This document shows, one piece after another, positions 29,001-35,988 of a stretch of 64,000 nt of DNA; position 1 is the stretch's first letter; each line of letters begins with the position of its first letter. The position numbers were made by a program, and so were the translations under genes. Source of the stretch: Aquipseudomonas ullengensis (lineage in GTDB: Bacteria > Pseudomonadota > Gammaproteobacteria > Pseudomonadales > Pseudomonadaceae). A model generated the notes under the pieces. The model was not told where the DNA came from, did no database searches, and was given only the letters and a program-made list of their open reading frames with translations. The stretch covers positions 124,001 to 188,000 of the forward strand of contig NZ_JACJUD010000006.1 of the NCBI RefSeq assembly GCF_014174475.1, in the 5' to 3' direction.

Positions 29001-32000
29001 GTGGTCAGCACTTCAATTTGGTCGGCGATCAGTGCTCGTACCTGAGCGGTGCTCAGTGCAACGATCTGTGCCGTGGTCAGCGCCTCGACCTGGGCGGTCG
29101 ACAGGGCCGCAATCCGATCAGTGCCGATGGCCGCCAGATCGGCAGTTTCCAGGGCACGAATCTGAGCGGTGCCCAAGGCAGAGACCTGGTCGATGGTCAA
29201 TACGGCAGCCTGCGCGGTAGTCAGAGCAACCAACTGCGCAGCGCTGAGAGCCGCTACATCATCGGCACTCAAGGCCGCCACTTGGGCAGTGGTCAAGGCA
29301 GCAATTTGTACGGTTTTCAGCGCAGCAATCTGCACCGTGCTCAGACTGGCCAGTTGATCGGTGCTGAGTGCTGCCAGATCCTGGGTTTCCAGCGCCGCGA
29401 CTTGGGCGCCGCCAAGAGCGTCGAGTTGCTCTTCCGTCAGCGCGCGCACTTGCGCGGTGCTCAGGGCGACCACCTGGGCGGTGGTCAAGGCTGCAATCTG
29501 TGCGGTGCCCAGGCTGGCAAGCTGCGCCGTACCCAGGGCCGCGACATCGTCAGTTTCCAGTGCACGAATCTGGCTGGTGCTCAAGGCTTCCAGCTGGCCG
29601 ACCGTCAACGCGCCAACCTGGGCGGTGGTCAACGCTGCAATGCGGGTGTTGCCCAGAGCGGCAATGTCCACTGCATCCAGGGCTACTACCTGAGCGGTAG
29701 TCAGCGCCGCGATCTGCGCCGTAGTCAGCGCCGCAACCTGGGTCGAAGACAACACGGCAACCTTCGCCGTACTCAGGGCAGGCAGGCTCGTGACATTCAG
29801 GGCAGCGACCTGAGACACGGTCAACGCGCTCACCTGATCCAGTACCAGCCCGGCCACTTGCGCCGAGGACAGCGCAGCGATAGCGGCAGTAGAGAGCTTG
29901 GCGAGATCAGCCGTCTCCATGGCGGCCAACTGGGCCGGGCTCAGGGCTGTGACCTGAGCAGCCGTCAACCCGCGGACTTGAGATTGGGTCAGGGCAACAA
30001 TCTGATCGGTGCTCAGGGCAGCGATATCAGCGGTATTGAGAGCGGCAATCTGATCAGAGGTCAGCGCAGCAATTTGCGCGGTGTTCAGGGCGGCTACTTG
30101 TGCGGTGGTCAGCCCAGCGATCGTTGCCGAAGCCAGGACGGCCAAATCGATTGCTTCGAATGCGGCGATTTGGGCAGTGCTGAAGACCGCCATTTGCACG
30201 CTGGTCAACGCCGGCATCTGGTTTTCAGTCAGCGCCTGGATTTGTGCGGTGGTCAGCGCCTGGATTTGCGTGGTGGTGAAACCAGCAATGGTGGCACTGG
30301 CCAGGGCGGCAAGATCCTGAACTTCCAACGCCTGGATCTGCGCGGTGGTCAGGGCAGCCAGTTGCGCCGAACGCAGGGCAACAACCTGTTCTTCGGTCAG
30401 AGCGGCAACCTGGGCCGTCGTCAGTGCGCGAATGTCGGCAGTTTCCAGCGCCGCCAACTGGGCGGAGCTCAGGTTGGCGATTTGATCGACCGTCAGGGCA
30501 CGCACCTGGTCACTGGTCAGCGCCACGATCTGCGCAGTGCCGAGCAGGGCAACATCCTCGATATCCAGCGCCACGATCTGATCGGTACTCATGCTGGCCA
30601 ACTGGGCAGTGCCCAGCGCCGCCACTTGCGAGCCGGTCAGCGCCTGAACCTGTTCAGTGGTCAATGCCACAACCTGCGTGGTGCTCAGGCTGCGAATCAG
30701 TGCCGTGGAAAGCAACTGCAGATCGGAGGTTTCAATCGCCGCCACTTGCACGCTGCTCAGGGCAGCCAGTTGGCCGGAACCGAACGCCGCCATCTGTTCA
30801 TTGGTCAACGCAACGATCTGCGCGGTACCCAATGCGCCGATATCCTGGCTATCCAGCGCAGCAACCTGCGCGGTCGTCAGTACAGCAATCTGGTCAGTAG
30901 TCAGTGCAGCAACCTGGGCACTGCTCAGGGCCTTGATACTGGCGCTGGACAGACCGATCAAGTCGTCTACTTCCACGGCAGCCACTTGGGCTGTGGTCAG
31001 CGCGGCGATCTGGTCGGTACTCAACGCCGCAACCTGAGCAGCAGTCAACACCTGAATCTGCTCGGCACTCAGCGCCCGTAGATCAGCGGTTTCCAGAGCG
31101 CGAACCTGCGCTGTAGTCAGCACGGCTATCTGGTCGGTATTCAGGGCTGCTACCTGCGCAGAACCCAACGCAGCGACTTGCGTGGTACTCAGGGCACGCA
31201 GTTGTGCACTGTCCAGGGCGAGCAGTTGCTCCTGATCCAGCACCGCCACATCGGCAGTATCCAGCGCGCGGATCTGGGCAGTGGTCAGCACTGCAACCTG
31301 GTCACTGGTCAGCGCTGCAACCTGAGCGGTACTCAGCGTCTGGATCGCGGCGGAAGACAGCAAGCGCAAATCGGCAGTATCGATCGCCGCAACCTGGTCA
31401 GCGCTCAGCAGACCGATCTGCTGCGTGCTCAAGGCGAGAATTTGGGCGCTGGTCAGCGCAGTAATCTGCTCGGAGGTCAGCGCCTGCAGCTGTGTAGAAA
31501 GCAGCGAGGCAATGCTTGCCGTGGACAGTACCGCCAGATCAGCCGTTTCCAGGGCAGCCAACTGCGCCACGGTAAGCGCACGGGTCTGCACCGTCGTCAG
31601 AGCGGCTACTTGCAGAGTGCTCAGGGCAGCTACTTGATCGTCGCCCAAGGCCCGGATCTGGGCAGTCGTCAGTGCCTTGATACTGGCTACCTTGAGCCCG
31701 GCAATATCGGCAGGATCAAGACCTGCAACCTGGGCAGTCGTCAGGCTGGCAATCTGTGCCGTGGTCAGCGCCGCTACTTGGTCGCTGCCAAACGCAGCGA
31801 TCTGCTCATTGCTGAGCACGCGAAGGTCAATCGTTTCCAGCGCAGCCAACTGGGTAGTGCTCAACGAGGCCAACTGAGCGGTAGTGAGCTCTGCAACCTG
31901 AGTCGAGGTCAGCGCCTGAATGGCGACCGACGACAACTGGGCCAGATCCTGGGTTTGCAGCGCCGCGATCTGCTCCGGAGTCATCCCGGCGATCTGTGCG

Positions 32001-35000
32001 GTGGTCAAGGCAGCCGCTTGGGCAGTCGTCAGCGCAGCAATCTGGGCGCTGTCGAGCACAGCCAGATCGGTGGTTTGCAGAGCCCGGATCTGTACAGTGG
32101 TCAACGCAGCAATCTGCGCGGTACTCAGCGCTGCAACCTGGGTATTGGTCAGGTTGATAATTGCAGCCGTGCCAAGCGCAACCAAATCCTGGGTTTCCAG
32201 CGCCGCAATCTGGGTAGTCAGCAGTTTGGATATTTGCGCGGTAGACAGCGCGGCGACCTGAGCAGAGGTCAGTTTGGCAATCTGCGTTGCACTCAACTGA
32301 CGCAAGTCACTGGTTTCAATCGCGGCGATTTGTGCCGTGGTGAATGCTGCCAATTGAGCGGTGGTCAGCGCGATGAAGTGAGCACTGCTCAACGCCACGA
32401 TATCTGCGGTTTCAAGTGCACGAATCTGCGCCGTGCTCAAAGCGGCCAACTGAGCCGTGCCCAGCGCCTTGATATCGTCAGTTTCCAGTGCCTTGACCTG
32501 GGCGGTGCTCAATACGGAAATCTGTGCACTATCCAGCGAGGCGATCTGCCTGCTGCTCAAGGCAATGATCTGCGCGGTACTCAGCGCGCCAATTTGCGCA
32601 GTGGACAGGGCATCCAGCTGCCCCGTCGTCAGGACCGCTACATCCACGGTATCCAGCGCAGCAACCTGGGCAGTCGTCAGCGCCTTCACTTGCGCCGAAG
32701 TCAGCCCCTGCACCTGAGAGGTGGTCAATGCCTTGACCTGAGCTGCGGTCAGCGCCTGCACCTGACTCGACGTCAGTACGGCAACCTGGCTAGGGCTGAG
32801 TGCTGCGACTTGCGCAACAGACAGGCCACTAATGGCCGCAGGAGTGAGTGCGGCAAGGTCCGCTGCCTCAAGCGCACGAATCTGTGCAGTGGTGAGCGTC
32901 ACCACCTGGCCACTGGTCAACGCAGCCGCCTGGCTGGTGGTCAGCGCAACCAGCTGAGCCGTGGTCAGGGCCAATATATCGGCAGCTTCAATCGATTGGA
33001 TCTGTACGGTAGTGAGGGCCGCAACCTGGGCAGCCGTCAGCTTGGAGACCTGAGCAGTGCTTAGGCCCTTGATTACGCTTGCCGAAAGCGCCTGTAGATC
33101 CGTGGTTTCGAAAGCACGGATCTGTACGCTAGACATTGCCGCGACCTGCGTGGAGGTCAAAGCAGCGGCATGTGCGGTAGTCCAGGCCTTGATCTGCGCA
33201 GTGGTCAACTGCTGGATAGCCGAGGTGCTCAGGGCTCCGACCTGGCGAGCGATCACCTGGTCACTGCTCAGTGGCGAGGTGAGAGCAGCTATCTGGGCCG
33301 TCGTCATGGCCACCAGTTGCGGGATGGTCAGGGCTGCGACCTGAGAGGCTTTGAGCACACCCATCTGCGCCAGGGTCAGGGCTTTGATATCGCCGGTCTC
33401 GATAGCCTTGACCTGGGCTGCGGTCAGATCATCGATCTGCGTGATAGCGAGGCTGGCAATCTGTGTACTGCTCAAGCCGGCAATGACTGCGGTACTCAGA
33501 GCGGCGAGGTCGGCCGTTTCGAGTTTCACAATCTGCGCCGTGGTCAATCCAGCGACCTGCGCAGAAGTCAGGGCTGCAGCCTGTGCGGTGGTCAAAGCCT
33601 GGATCTGGGCACTGTTCAGACTCGCCAGTTGGCTAGCCGAAAAACCCTTGACCGCAGCCGTGGTCAGCGCCGCGAGATCAGCCACCTCCAGCCCCGCCAG
33701 CTGGCTCGTACCCAGAGCTGCAACCTGCGCCGAAGTCAGGGCGGCAGCCTGGCCCACTGTCAGCGCTTCGATTTGCGCTGCGGTGAAGCCTTTTACATCA
33801 GCTACTTCAAGAGCCGCGACTTGCGCCGTACTCAACGCAGTTACCTGAGCAAGCGTCAGGCTGGCGACCTGGGCCGGACTCAGCGCCTTGATAGCCGCTA
33901 TCGACAGGGACGGCACATCGGTAATGTCGATCGCCTGAATCTGGGCCGTGCTCAGCAGGGCTATTTGCGCCGCAGTAATCGCGCCGACCTGTGCTGCGCT
34001 CAGCAAGGTAATGTCAGCGGCGCTCAAGGCCTTGAAGTCGAGCGCCTCAATGGCGGCAATCTGCCCGGTGCTCAATGCCTGCAATTGCGCATTGGTCAGC
34101 GCGACCACCTGGGCAGTGGTCAACCCCGACATAGCAGCCGTCGATAGCGCGGCGACGTCCGCCACTTCCATGGCGGCTATCCGCGCCGTAGACAAGGCGC
34201 CCAGCTGCACTGCAGTAAGAGCGGCAACTTGCGCAGTGGTAAGCGCAACCACTTGGGCAGCAGTCAACGCACTTACCTGAATGGTCGTCAGCCCCTTGAT
34301 CGTGGCCGTAGACAGTGCCGACAAGTCAGCCACTTCAATGGCTTGAATTTGCGCCGAACTCAGCGCGGCGATCTGACCAGCCGTCAACGCGCCGATCTGA
34401 GCGGAAGTCAGCGCCGTGATACTGCCGGCGCTCAGGGCCGCCACATCGACAGCTTCCATTGCGCGAATCTGCGCAGTGGTCAGTGCGGCCACTTGCCCGC
34501 CAGTCAGCGCCTGCACCTGGGCAGTCGTCAGTCCTTTAATCGCGGCGGTACCGATAACGGCGAAGTCCCCCGCCTCGATCGATACAATCCGCGCCGGTGT
34601 GATTGCAGTGACCTGGGCAGCCGTCAAGGCACCCACCTGAACCGAGGTCAAGGCGGTCAGTTGCGCTGCCGTCAGCGCCTGCACCTGGGCAGTGCCCATT
34701 GCCGCGATGACGGGAGCAGACATAGCCGGGATGTCTGCCACATCAATAGCGGCAACCTGGGCAGTCCCCAGCGCCATGACCTGTGCACTGGTCAGCGCAC
34801 CGATTTGCGCGGAGCTCATGGCTGCGATTTGGCTGGCCGAAAGCGCCTTGGCATCGGCCGTTGGCAGCAGGGCAATCTGGGCAGTCGTCAGCGCCTGAAT
34901 CTGGGCATTGCTCAGCGCCTGAACCTGAGCGGTAGTCAAACCGATAATACTGGCTGGCGCCAGAGCAGCAATGTCAGCGACCTCAAGCGCAGCAACCTGA

Positions 35001-35632
35001 GTGGTGCTCATGGCTGCCAATTGAGTCGCTTTCAGCACCTTTACCTGAGCAGTGGTCAGGGCTTCGACCTGTGCAGCGGTCAACGCGCGCAGCTGCAGAG
35101 TGCCCATGTTCTGAATGGCGGCAGTCGTCAGCGATGGAATATCGGCAACTTCGATAGCGGCAATACGGTTGGTGGCCAGCGCATTGATCTGGGCGCTACC
35201 GAGCGTGGCAACCTGCGCGCCACTCAGCGCAACGATCTGTGCAGTACCGAGTGCGGCAAAGTCGGCAGCTTCCATCTTCTGCAGTTGCGCAGTGGTCAGT
35301 GCGGCCACTTGAGGGGCGGTCAAGCCAGCCGCCTGAGCAGTGGTCAAGGCGACCACCTGAGCGGTGGTCAAAGCAGCAGTCTGCGTGACGTCTAGCGCAG
35401 CGACCTGCGCGGGAGTCAGCGCCGCAAAGTCGGCGGCTTCCAGCGCACGCAACTGGGCAGTGTCCAGGGCCTGGACCACGTCAATGGGCAGTACCCGCAC
35501 CTGCGCGGTAGTGAGAGCGACCACCTGAGCCGTAGTGATGGCTGCGATGTCTTCGGTGGTCAGGGCTGCGATCTGTGCAGTGGTCAGGGCTGCTACCTGA
35601 GCCGTAGTTTTGCCGGTAAAGATGCTGCTCAT
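20069..35632 (-). CDS. Giant octapeptide-repeat protein, predicted type I secretion substrate
   Basis: A 5187-residue protein (roughly 0.5 MDa). The ATG at 35632 (MSSIFTGKTTAQV) is preferred over one at 35674. After about 13 residues it is almost entirely tandem octapeptides, consensus x-A-L-T/S-T-A-Q-I/V, about 600 units to about residue 4899. The remaining 288 residues are a different domain with several Asp-rich Ca-binding loops (DLNGDG, DIDGDGD, DRNGDG, DSNGDGRID, DANQDG) and the LRVWMDANQDGVSQSGEL motif seen near the C-termini of many RTX-like type I substrates, ending VHTSFFS. There is no N-terminal signal peptide, no cysteine-rich region and no N-X-S/T density; Thr/Ser make up about a quarter of the repeat. 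Convergent with its probable exporter operon; followed by two glycosyltransferase genes. Likely a surface or secreted adhesin-like fibre; I do not recognise a named family for the repeat. Confidence 0.9.
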   Translation of the reverse strand: MSSIFTGKTTAQVAALTTAQIAALTTEDIAAITTAQVVALTTAQVRVLPIDVVQALDTAQLRALEAADFAALTPAQVAALDVTQTAALTTAQVVALTTAQAAGLTAPQVAALTTAQLQKMEAADFAALGTAQIVALSGAQVATLGSAQINALATNRIAAIEVADIPSLTTAAIQNMGTLQLRALTAAQVEALTTAQVKVLKATQLAAMSTTQVAALEVADIAALAPASIIGLTTAQVQALSNAQIQALTTAQIALLPTADAKALSASQIAAMSSAQIGALTSAQVMALGTAQVAAIDVADIPAMSAPVIAAMGTAQVQALTAAQLTALTSVQVGALTAAQVTAITPARIVSIEAGDFAVIGTAAIKGLTTAQVQALTGGQVAALTTAQIRAMEAVDVAALSAGSITALTSAQIGALTAGQIAALSSAQIQAIEVADLSALSTATIKGLTTIQVSALTAAQVVALTTAQVAALTAVQLGALSTARIAAMEVADVAALSTAAMSGLTTAQVVALTNAQLQALSTGQIAAIEALDFKALSAADITLLSAAQVGAITAAQIALLSTAQIQAIDITDVPSLSIAAIKALSPAQVASLTLAQVTALSTAQVAALEVADVKGFTAAQIEALTVGQAAALTSAQVAALGTSQLAGLEVADLAALTTAAVKGFSASQLASLNSAQIQALTTAQAAALTSAQVAGLTTAQIVKLETADLAALSTAVIAGLSSTQIASLAITQIDDLTAAQVKAIETGDIKALTLAQMGVLKASQVAALTIPQLVAMTTAQIAALTSPLSSDQVIARQVGALSTSAIQQLTTAQIKAWTTAHAAALTSTQVAAMSSVQIRAFETTDLQALSASVIKGLSTAQVSKLTAAQVAALTTVQIQSIEAADILALTTAQLVALTTSQAAALTSGQVVTLTTAQIRALEAADLAALTPAAISGLSVAQVAALSPSQVAVLTSSQVQALTAAQVKALTTSQVQGLTSAQVKALTTAQVAALDTVDVAVLTTGQLDALSTAQIGALSTAQIIALSSRQIASLDSAQISVLSTAQVKALETDDIKALGTAQLAALSTAQIRALETADIVALSSAHFIALTTAQLAAFTTAQIAAIETSDLRQLSATQIAKLTSAQVAALSTAQISKLLTTQIAALETQDLVALGTAAIINLTNTQVAALSTAQIAALTTVQIRALQTTDLAVLDSAQIAALTTAQAAALTTAQIAGMTPEQIAALQTQDLAQLSSVAIQALTSTQVAELTTAQLASLSTTQLAALETIDLRVLSNEQIAAFGSDQVAALTTAQIASLTTAQVAGLDPADIAGLKVASIKALTTAQIRALGDDQVAALSTLQVAALTTVQTRALTVAQLAALETADLAVLSTASIASLLSTQLQALTSEQITALTSAQILALSTQQIGLLSADQVAAIDTADLRLLSSAAIQTLSTAQVAALTSDQVAVLTTAQIRALDTADVAVLDQEQLLALDSAQLRALSTTQVAALGSAQVAALNTDQIAVLTTAQVRALETADLRALSAEQIQVLTAAQVAALSTDQIAALTTAQVAAVEVDDLIGLSSASIKALSSAQVAALTTDQIAVLTTAQVAALDSQDIGALGTAQIVALTNEQMAAFGSGQLAALSSVQVAAIETSDLQLLSTALIRSLSTTQVVALTTEQVQALTGSQVAALGTAQLASMSTDQIVALDIEDVALLGTAQIVALTSDQVRALTVDQIANLSSAQLAALETADIRALTTAQVAALTEEQVVALRSAQLAALTTAQIQALEVQDLAALASATIAGFTTTQIQALTTAQIQALTENQMPALTSVQMAVFSTAQIAAFEAIDLAVLASATIAGLTTAQVAALNTAQIAALTSDQIAALNTADIAALSTDQIVALTQSQVRGLTAAQVTALSPAQLAAMETADLAKLSTAAIAALSSAQVAGLVLDQVSALTVSQVAALNVTSLPALSTAKVAVLSSTQVAALTTAQIAALTTAQVVALDAVDIAALGNTRIAALTTAQVGALTVGQLEALSTSQIRALETDDVAALGTAQLASLGTAQIAALTTAQVVALSTAQVRALTEEQLDALGGAQVAALETQDLAALSTDQLASLSTVQIAALKTVQIAALTTAQVAALSADDVAALSAAQLVALTTAQAAVLTIDQVSALGTAQIRALETADLAAIGTDRIAALSTAQVEALTTAQIVALSTAQVRALIADQIEVLTTAQVRALATEDLAVLQSDQIAALTQDQIGALSAAQVVALTTAQVAAIEVADLAGLTTAQLQALETADLAALTTAQIAGLSTVQLAALSTAQVVALTSQQVAALTNGQVQSLATVQVRALETADLAALTTGQVQSLTTGQIVALSTAQVASLTQNQVAALETADVRALTTAQIVALTTAQIQALTTSQIVSLSSAQIAALETADLAALSQEQVVALSGSQPTALTTAQIASLPTSQIASLQTADLVNLTTAQIVAFTTAQMRALTLEQVPALTTAQVRALETADLAALSAEQISSLTSGQVAVLTTEQIVALTTAQVAALELADLAALNSAQMRALETADLAALTEEQIAALSTAQVLALTTAQVSKLTASQIAALETADLRALSTDQIVALTSAQIQALGVAQIAALSAAQVRAIETADVAVLSAEQLAALTTAQIQALSTAQLVALTTAQVQALALDDLQALTTAQIVALETVDLAALRTDQIEALTTAQVAALTSAQLQALTTAQVAALETVDVAALSASQISKLETADIAALQAGQIAALTTAQTAALTTAQIVALTSDQLAALSTIDLQALTTAQIRALDAADLTALTSSQVVAFTTAQVAALTTAQIAALAPSQVAVMETADLVVLNTAQIVALSSAQLAALSSVQLQVLTATQIKAIETVDLAALSGSQLNKLTAAQVQALTTAQVVALTTAQVESLTTEQVAALTTVQVQALQTADVAALTAAQIVALTTAQAAALTSAQLASLTVDQIAALEAADLAAIGTQVIPSLTVSQIGALSDAQVAALTTAQIAAMETADLAALTIDQVIALTSAQVAALTTAQLAKLTTDQVAALEVADVQALSVAQVAALTSVQVRALTQTQIAALSTTQVRALETVDFAALTSDQLSALTTAQIQALTTAQIVALTTAQVSALETVDVAALTTSQLAVLETADLAAMTVEQIAALSSVQVGKLSTAQVMALTSAQVAALEVADLAALTNAQLQVLSTAQVRALTIEQVAELSTAQVRALATASIQALSTAQIVALTSDQVAALSTAQVFSLSSAQVAALQTVDLAALTTAQIRALETADLVALSQQQIGALTTAQAAALSTDQVAALTTVQVSALSTADLVALSTAQIVALSSAQVHALTGEQLAILTTAQIRALETADLTALSTEQVAALTGVQAAALTTAQIVALSTAQVAAMDVADLAALTTAQIRALETADIAALSVDQVAALGTAQVAALTTAQIVALTTAQIEQLSVGQIAALTSAQVAALQTVDVATLSDVQLVALTTAQAAALTGAQVAALSVDQITSLQAVDFAALSTAAIVGLTTAQAASLTPAQIAALTSSQIAALEVADIAAMTPEQLAVLSTDQAAALSSAQLSALSNEQLAALDPEALDAAELEFINSMTTDSVPGLTTAQVAALTTRQIHIMQTEDVAAFTTAQVQALTTAQVQALTTAQIAGMTTAQIASLENQDVAVLSNAQLVALTTAQASSLTALQLATLTTAQIRVLETADLAALSPSRIAGLSTEQTAALTGAQIQALTTAQARALTAEQVAALTTAQIRVMETADLAALSADQVASIETEDLRALTNEQIGVLTTAQIVALTNTQVAALSTAQIKALSTADVAALTLDQIGALTTAQVVALTTDQIVALTPDRFAELSISQVSKLTTAQIEVMATADIAALTEEQVAALTTLQTGALSTTQFASLSAAQIAALGTSNIQALSGAQLVALTTAQVKALVFEQIAALTTNQIVLMETADIAALTVDQIQLLSTAQVGALTATQVINLTTAQIAALEGEDLAALSTSVIPQLTTAQVAAITQDQIGSLTTAQIRALETADLAVLSSVQLAGLQLAQVAALSTAQVVALTTAQVRALSVDQIQALTQAQVAALETADIQALTTAQVAGLEAADVAALTGAQFIALTTAQVQALTAEQIQALTKAQLTQMEIADLAVLSSTQIRAIETADLTGLTTAQIVALTTEQVSSLTTAQVVALTTAQVQALETADLAVLTTAQIQAMETRDIAALTTAQIKALTSDQVKALTTAQIVALTTDQIPALDAADIAELSSVQIAALQTRDVAQLTTAQIVALTTEQANTLNSAQLAALSTVQLVQLEIADLVALSTAALQGLTVEQTAALTTAQVAALLTSQVVALTSTDLAALTTAQIVALGSDQVKALTTAQIVALTSDQVAALQAADFAELSAAQVAVLETADIAALTSAQVVALTTEQTHALSSAQLAALSTAQLVRLEVADLAAISTAAIVGLTTAQVAALTSDQVAGLTAVQLEAMETRDIAALTTQQVQLLSSVQFQALTTDQIKALTSAQVEAMETADLQALSAAQIAAVDATDLALLSTAQVRALSVSQIAALTTEQVVKLTTEQVASLSTDQLQALTTEQVASMQGVDVASLTTDQIVALTTDQVQALTTAQIVALTSEQFFAMQVQDLAVLTAGQIKAIQGSDLAALSNAQIAALTTAQVAALTTAQIVALTTAQIPALQTEDLVVLSTAQIQAMQISDLAALTTDQIQALTTAQVHALTAAQIYGLTTEQVAALETADLVALSTAQIQAMQNTDLASLTNDQIAALTTAQIVALTTSQIKALTVAQIAALTSDQVAAIETADIVALTSAQIGAIDAGGFGHLSTAQLVAIDVSDIAALTTDQLTALNMTQADAFTASQLAAMSTEQMSVLSTSPLVLDLNGDGAQTLHWAANTRFDIDGDGDLDSTGWVGDGDGLLALDRNGDGSINDGSELFGNATTLADGSKAQDGFAALAELDSNGDGRIDANDSTFSSLRVWMDANQDGVSQSGELYSLSSLGIASIGLNAAQTSELNNGNWIGLSGSYETTDGAVHSIVDAWFRNGGSGEQTIDLTALNPQTVNEHSLSRIDLGAGDGHANTLKLDAASVSHFGQTGLVETGIGASQPVQLIVNGDASDSVQINDPAGDWHAAGSVQVDGTSYDVYNDGDIQLLVASNVHTSFFS
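20936..35593 (-). repeat. About 610 tandem 24-bp units encoding octapeptides
   Basis: Direct reading of the translation shows 8-residue periodicity throughout. In each unit position 3 is L (I/M/F), position 8 is I/V/L, positions 4-5 are Thr/Ser-rich and position 7 is Q. Marker units carry E/D at position 4 and D at position 7 (ALETADL, AIEVADI). In the stretches I counted, markers recur mostly every 5 or 7 units (40 or 56 residues), with occasional 2, 6 or 10. Units near the N-terminus (33-35.5 kb) look more degenerate than those in the middle. A few units break the register, for example near 33.27 kb. Confidence 0.92.
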
Positions 35633-35988
35633 TGTTTTTGTACCTGCACAGAGTAATCGCCCCCGCTTTGCCATTCCGGGCAGCGAGGGCGGAGAAAAGA
35701 ATCCTGATTAGAGTTAACGGCAAACTTCTTGAAAGCTTGAACAGGCAAGAAAAGCTCGGCGTGTCGACTCAGCAAAGCAGCGCCATGTTTTTGACGACTG
35801 CTTTATGCCATCCAGAATAGCACGCTGGCACATAGCCATCGCGCTCGGCAACCGGCAAGCCGACAGACAGCAATCTGTCCGACGACAGGCATAAAGGGTT
35901 TTAGTTCAAAACAGCATCGATTGCCCGCAAAGCCTTGTCATCCGGGAGGATGAAGGGGCGCATTGCGCGCCCCTGCGGGGTGTTTCGA
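35633..35988. other. Intergenic region upstream of the giant gene, downstream of hisF
   Basis: 356 bases without a credible gene. It must contain the minus-strand promoter and leader of the giant gene; the part from about 35700 to 35830 is more AT-rich than its surroundings. I could not assign convincing -35/-10 elements. The hisF-side end holds the hairpin at 35955-35973. Confidence 0.6.
35955..35973 (-). terminator. Probable terminator of the his cluster
   Basis: GGGGCGC pairs with GCGCCCC around an ATTGC loop 16 bases beyond the hisF stop. The T-tract on the minus strand is weak (TTCATCC), so termination may be partial, which would allow some read-through from his genes into the giant gene. 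Confidence 0.5.

Noticed and set aside
19856..31081. Plus-strand open frame of 3741 codons opposite the giant gene, reading as RGGQRxDL-type repeats
   Set aside because: It is the antisense image of the 24-bp repeat: uniform codon choice in the octads removes stops from this phase. It starts inside the GT41 gene, has no start context and mirrors the sense period exactly. The sense strand has the start, SD-like sequence and a recognisable C-terminal domain.
31178..35395. Further long plus-strand frames (31178-33064, 33170-34147, 34229-35395)
   Set aside because: Same antisense repeat effect as above; interrupted where octads diverge from the consensus codons.
20936..35593. Tandem repeat considered as a CRISPR array
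   Set aside because: Units are contiguous 24-bp coding repeats without spacers, and no cas genes are present.
35826..35845. Sigma-54-like match (TGGCACATAGCCATCGC) upstream of the giant gene
   Set aside because: It is on the plus strand, pointing away from the giant gene into the end of hisF, and the -12 part is poor.
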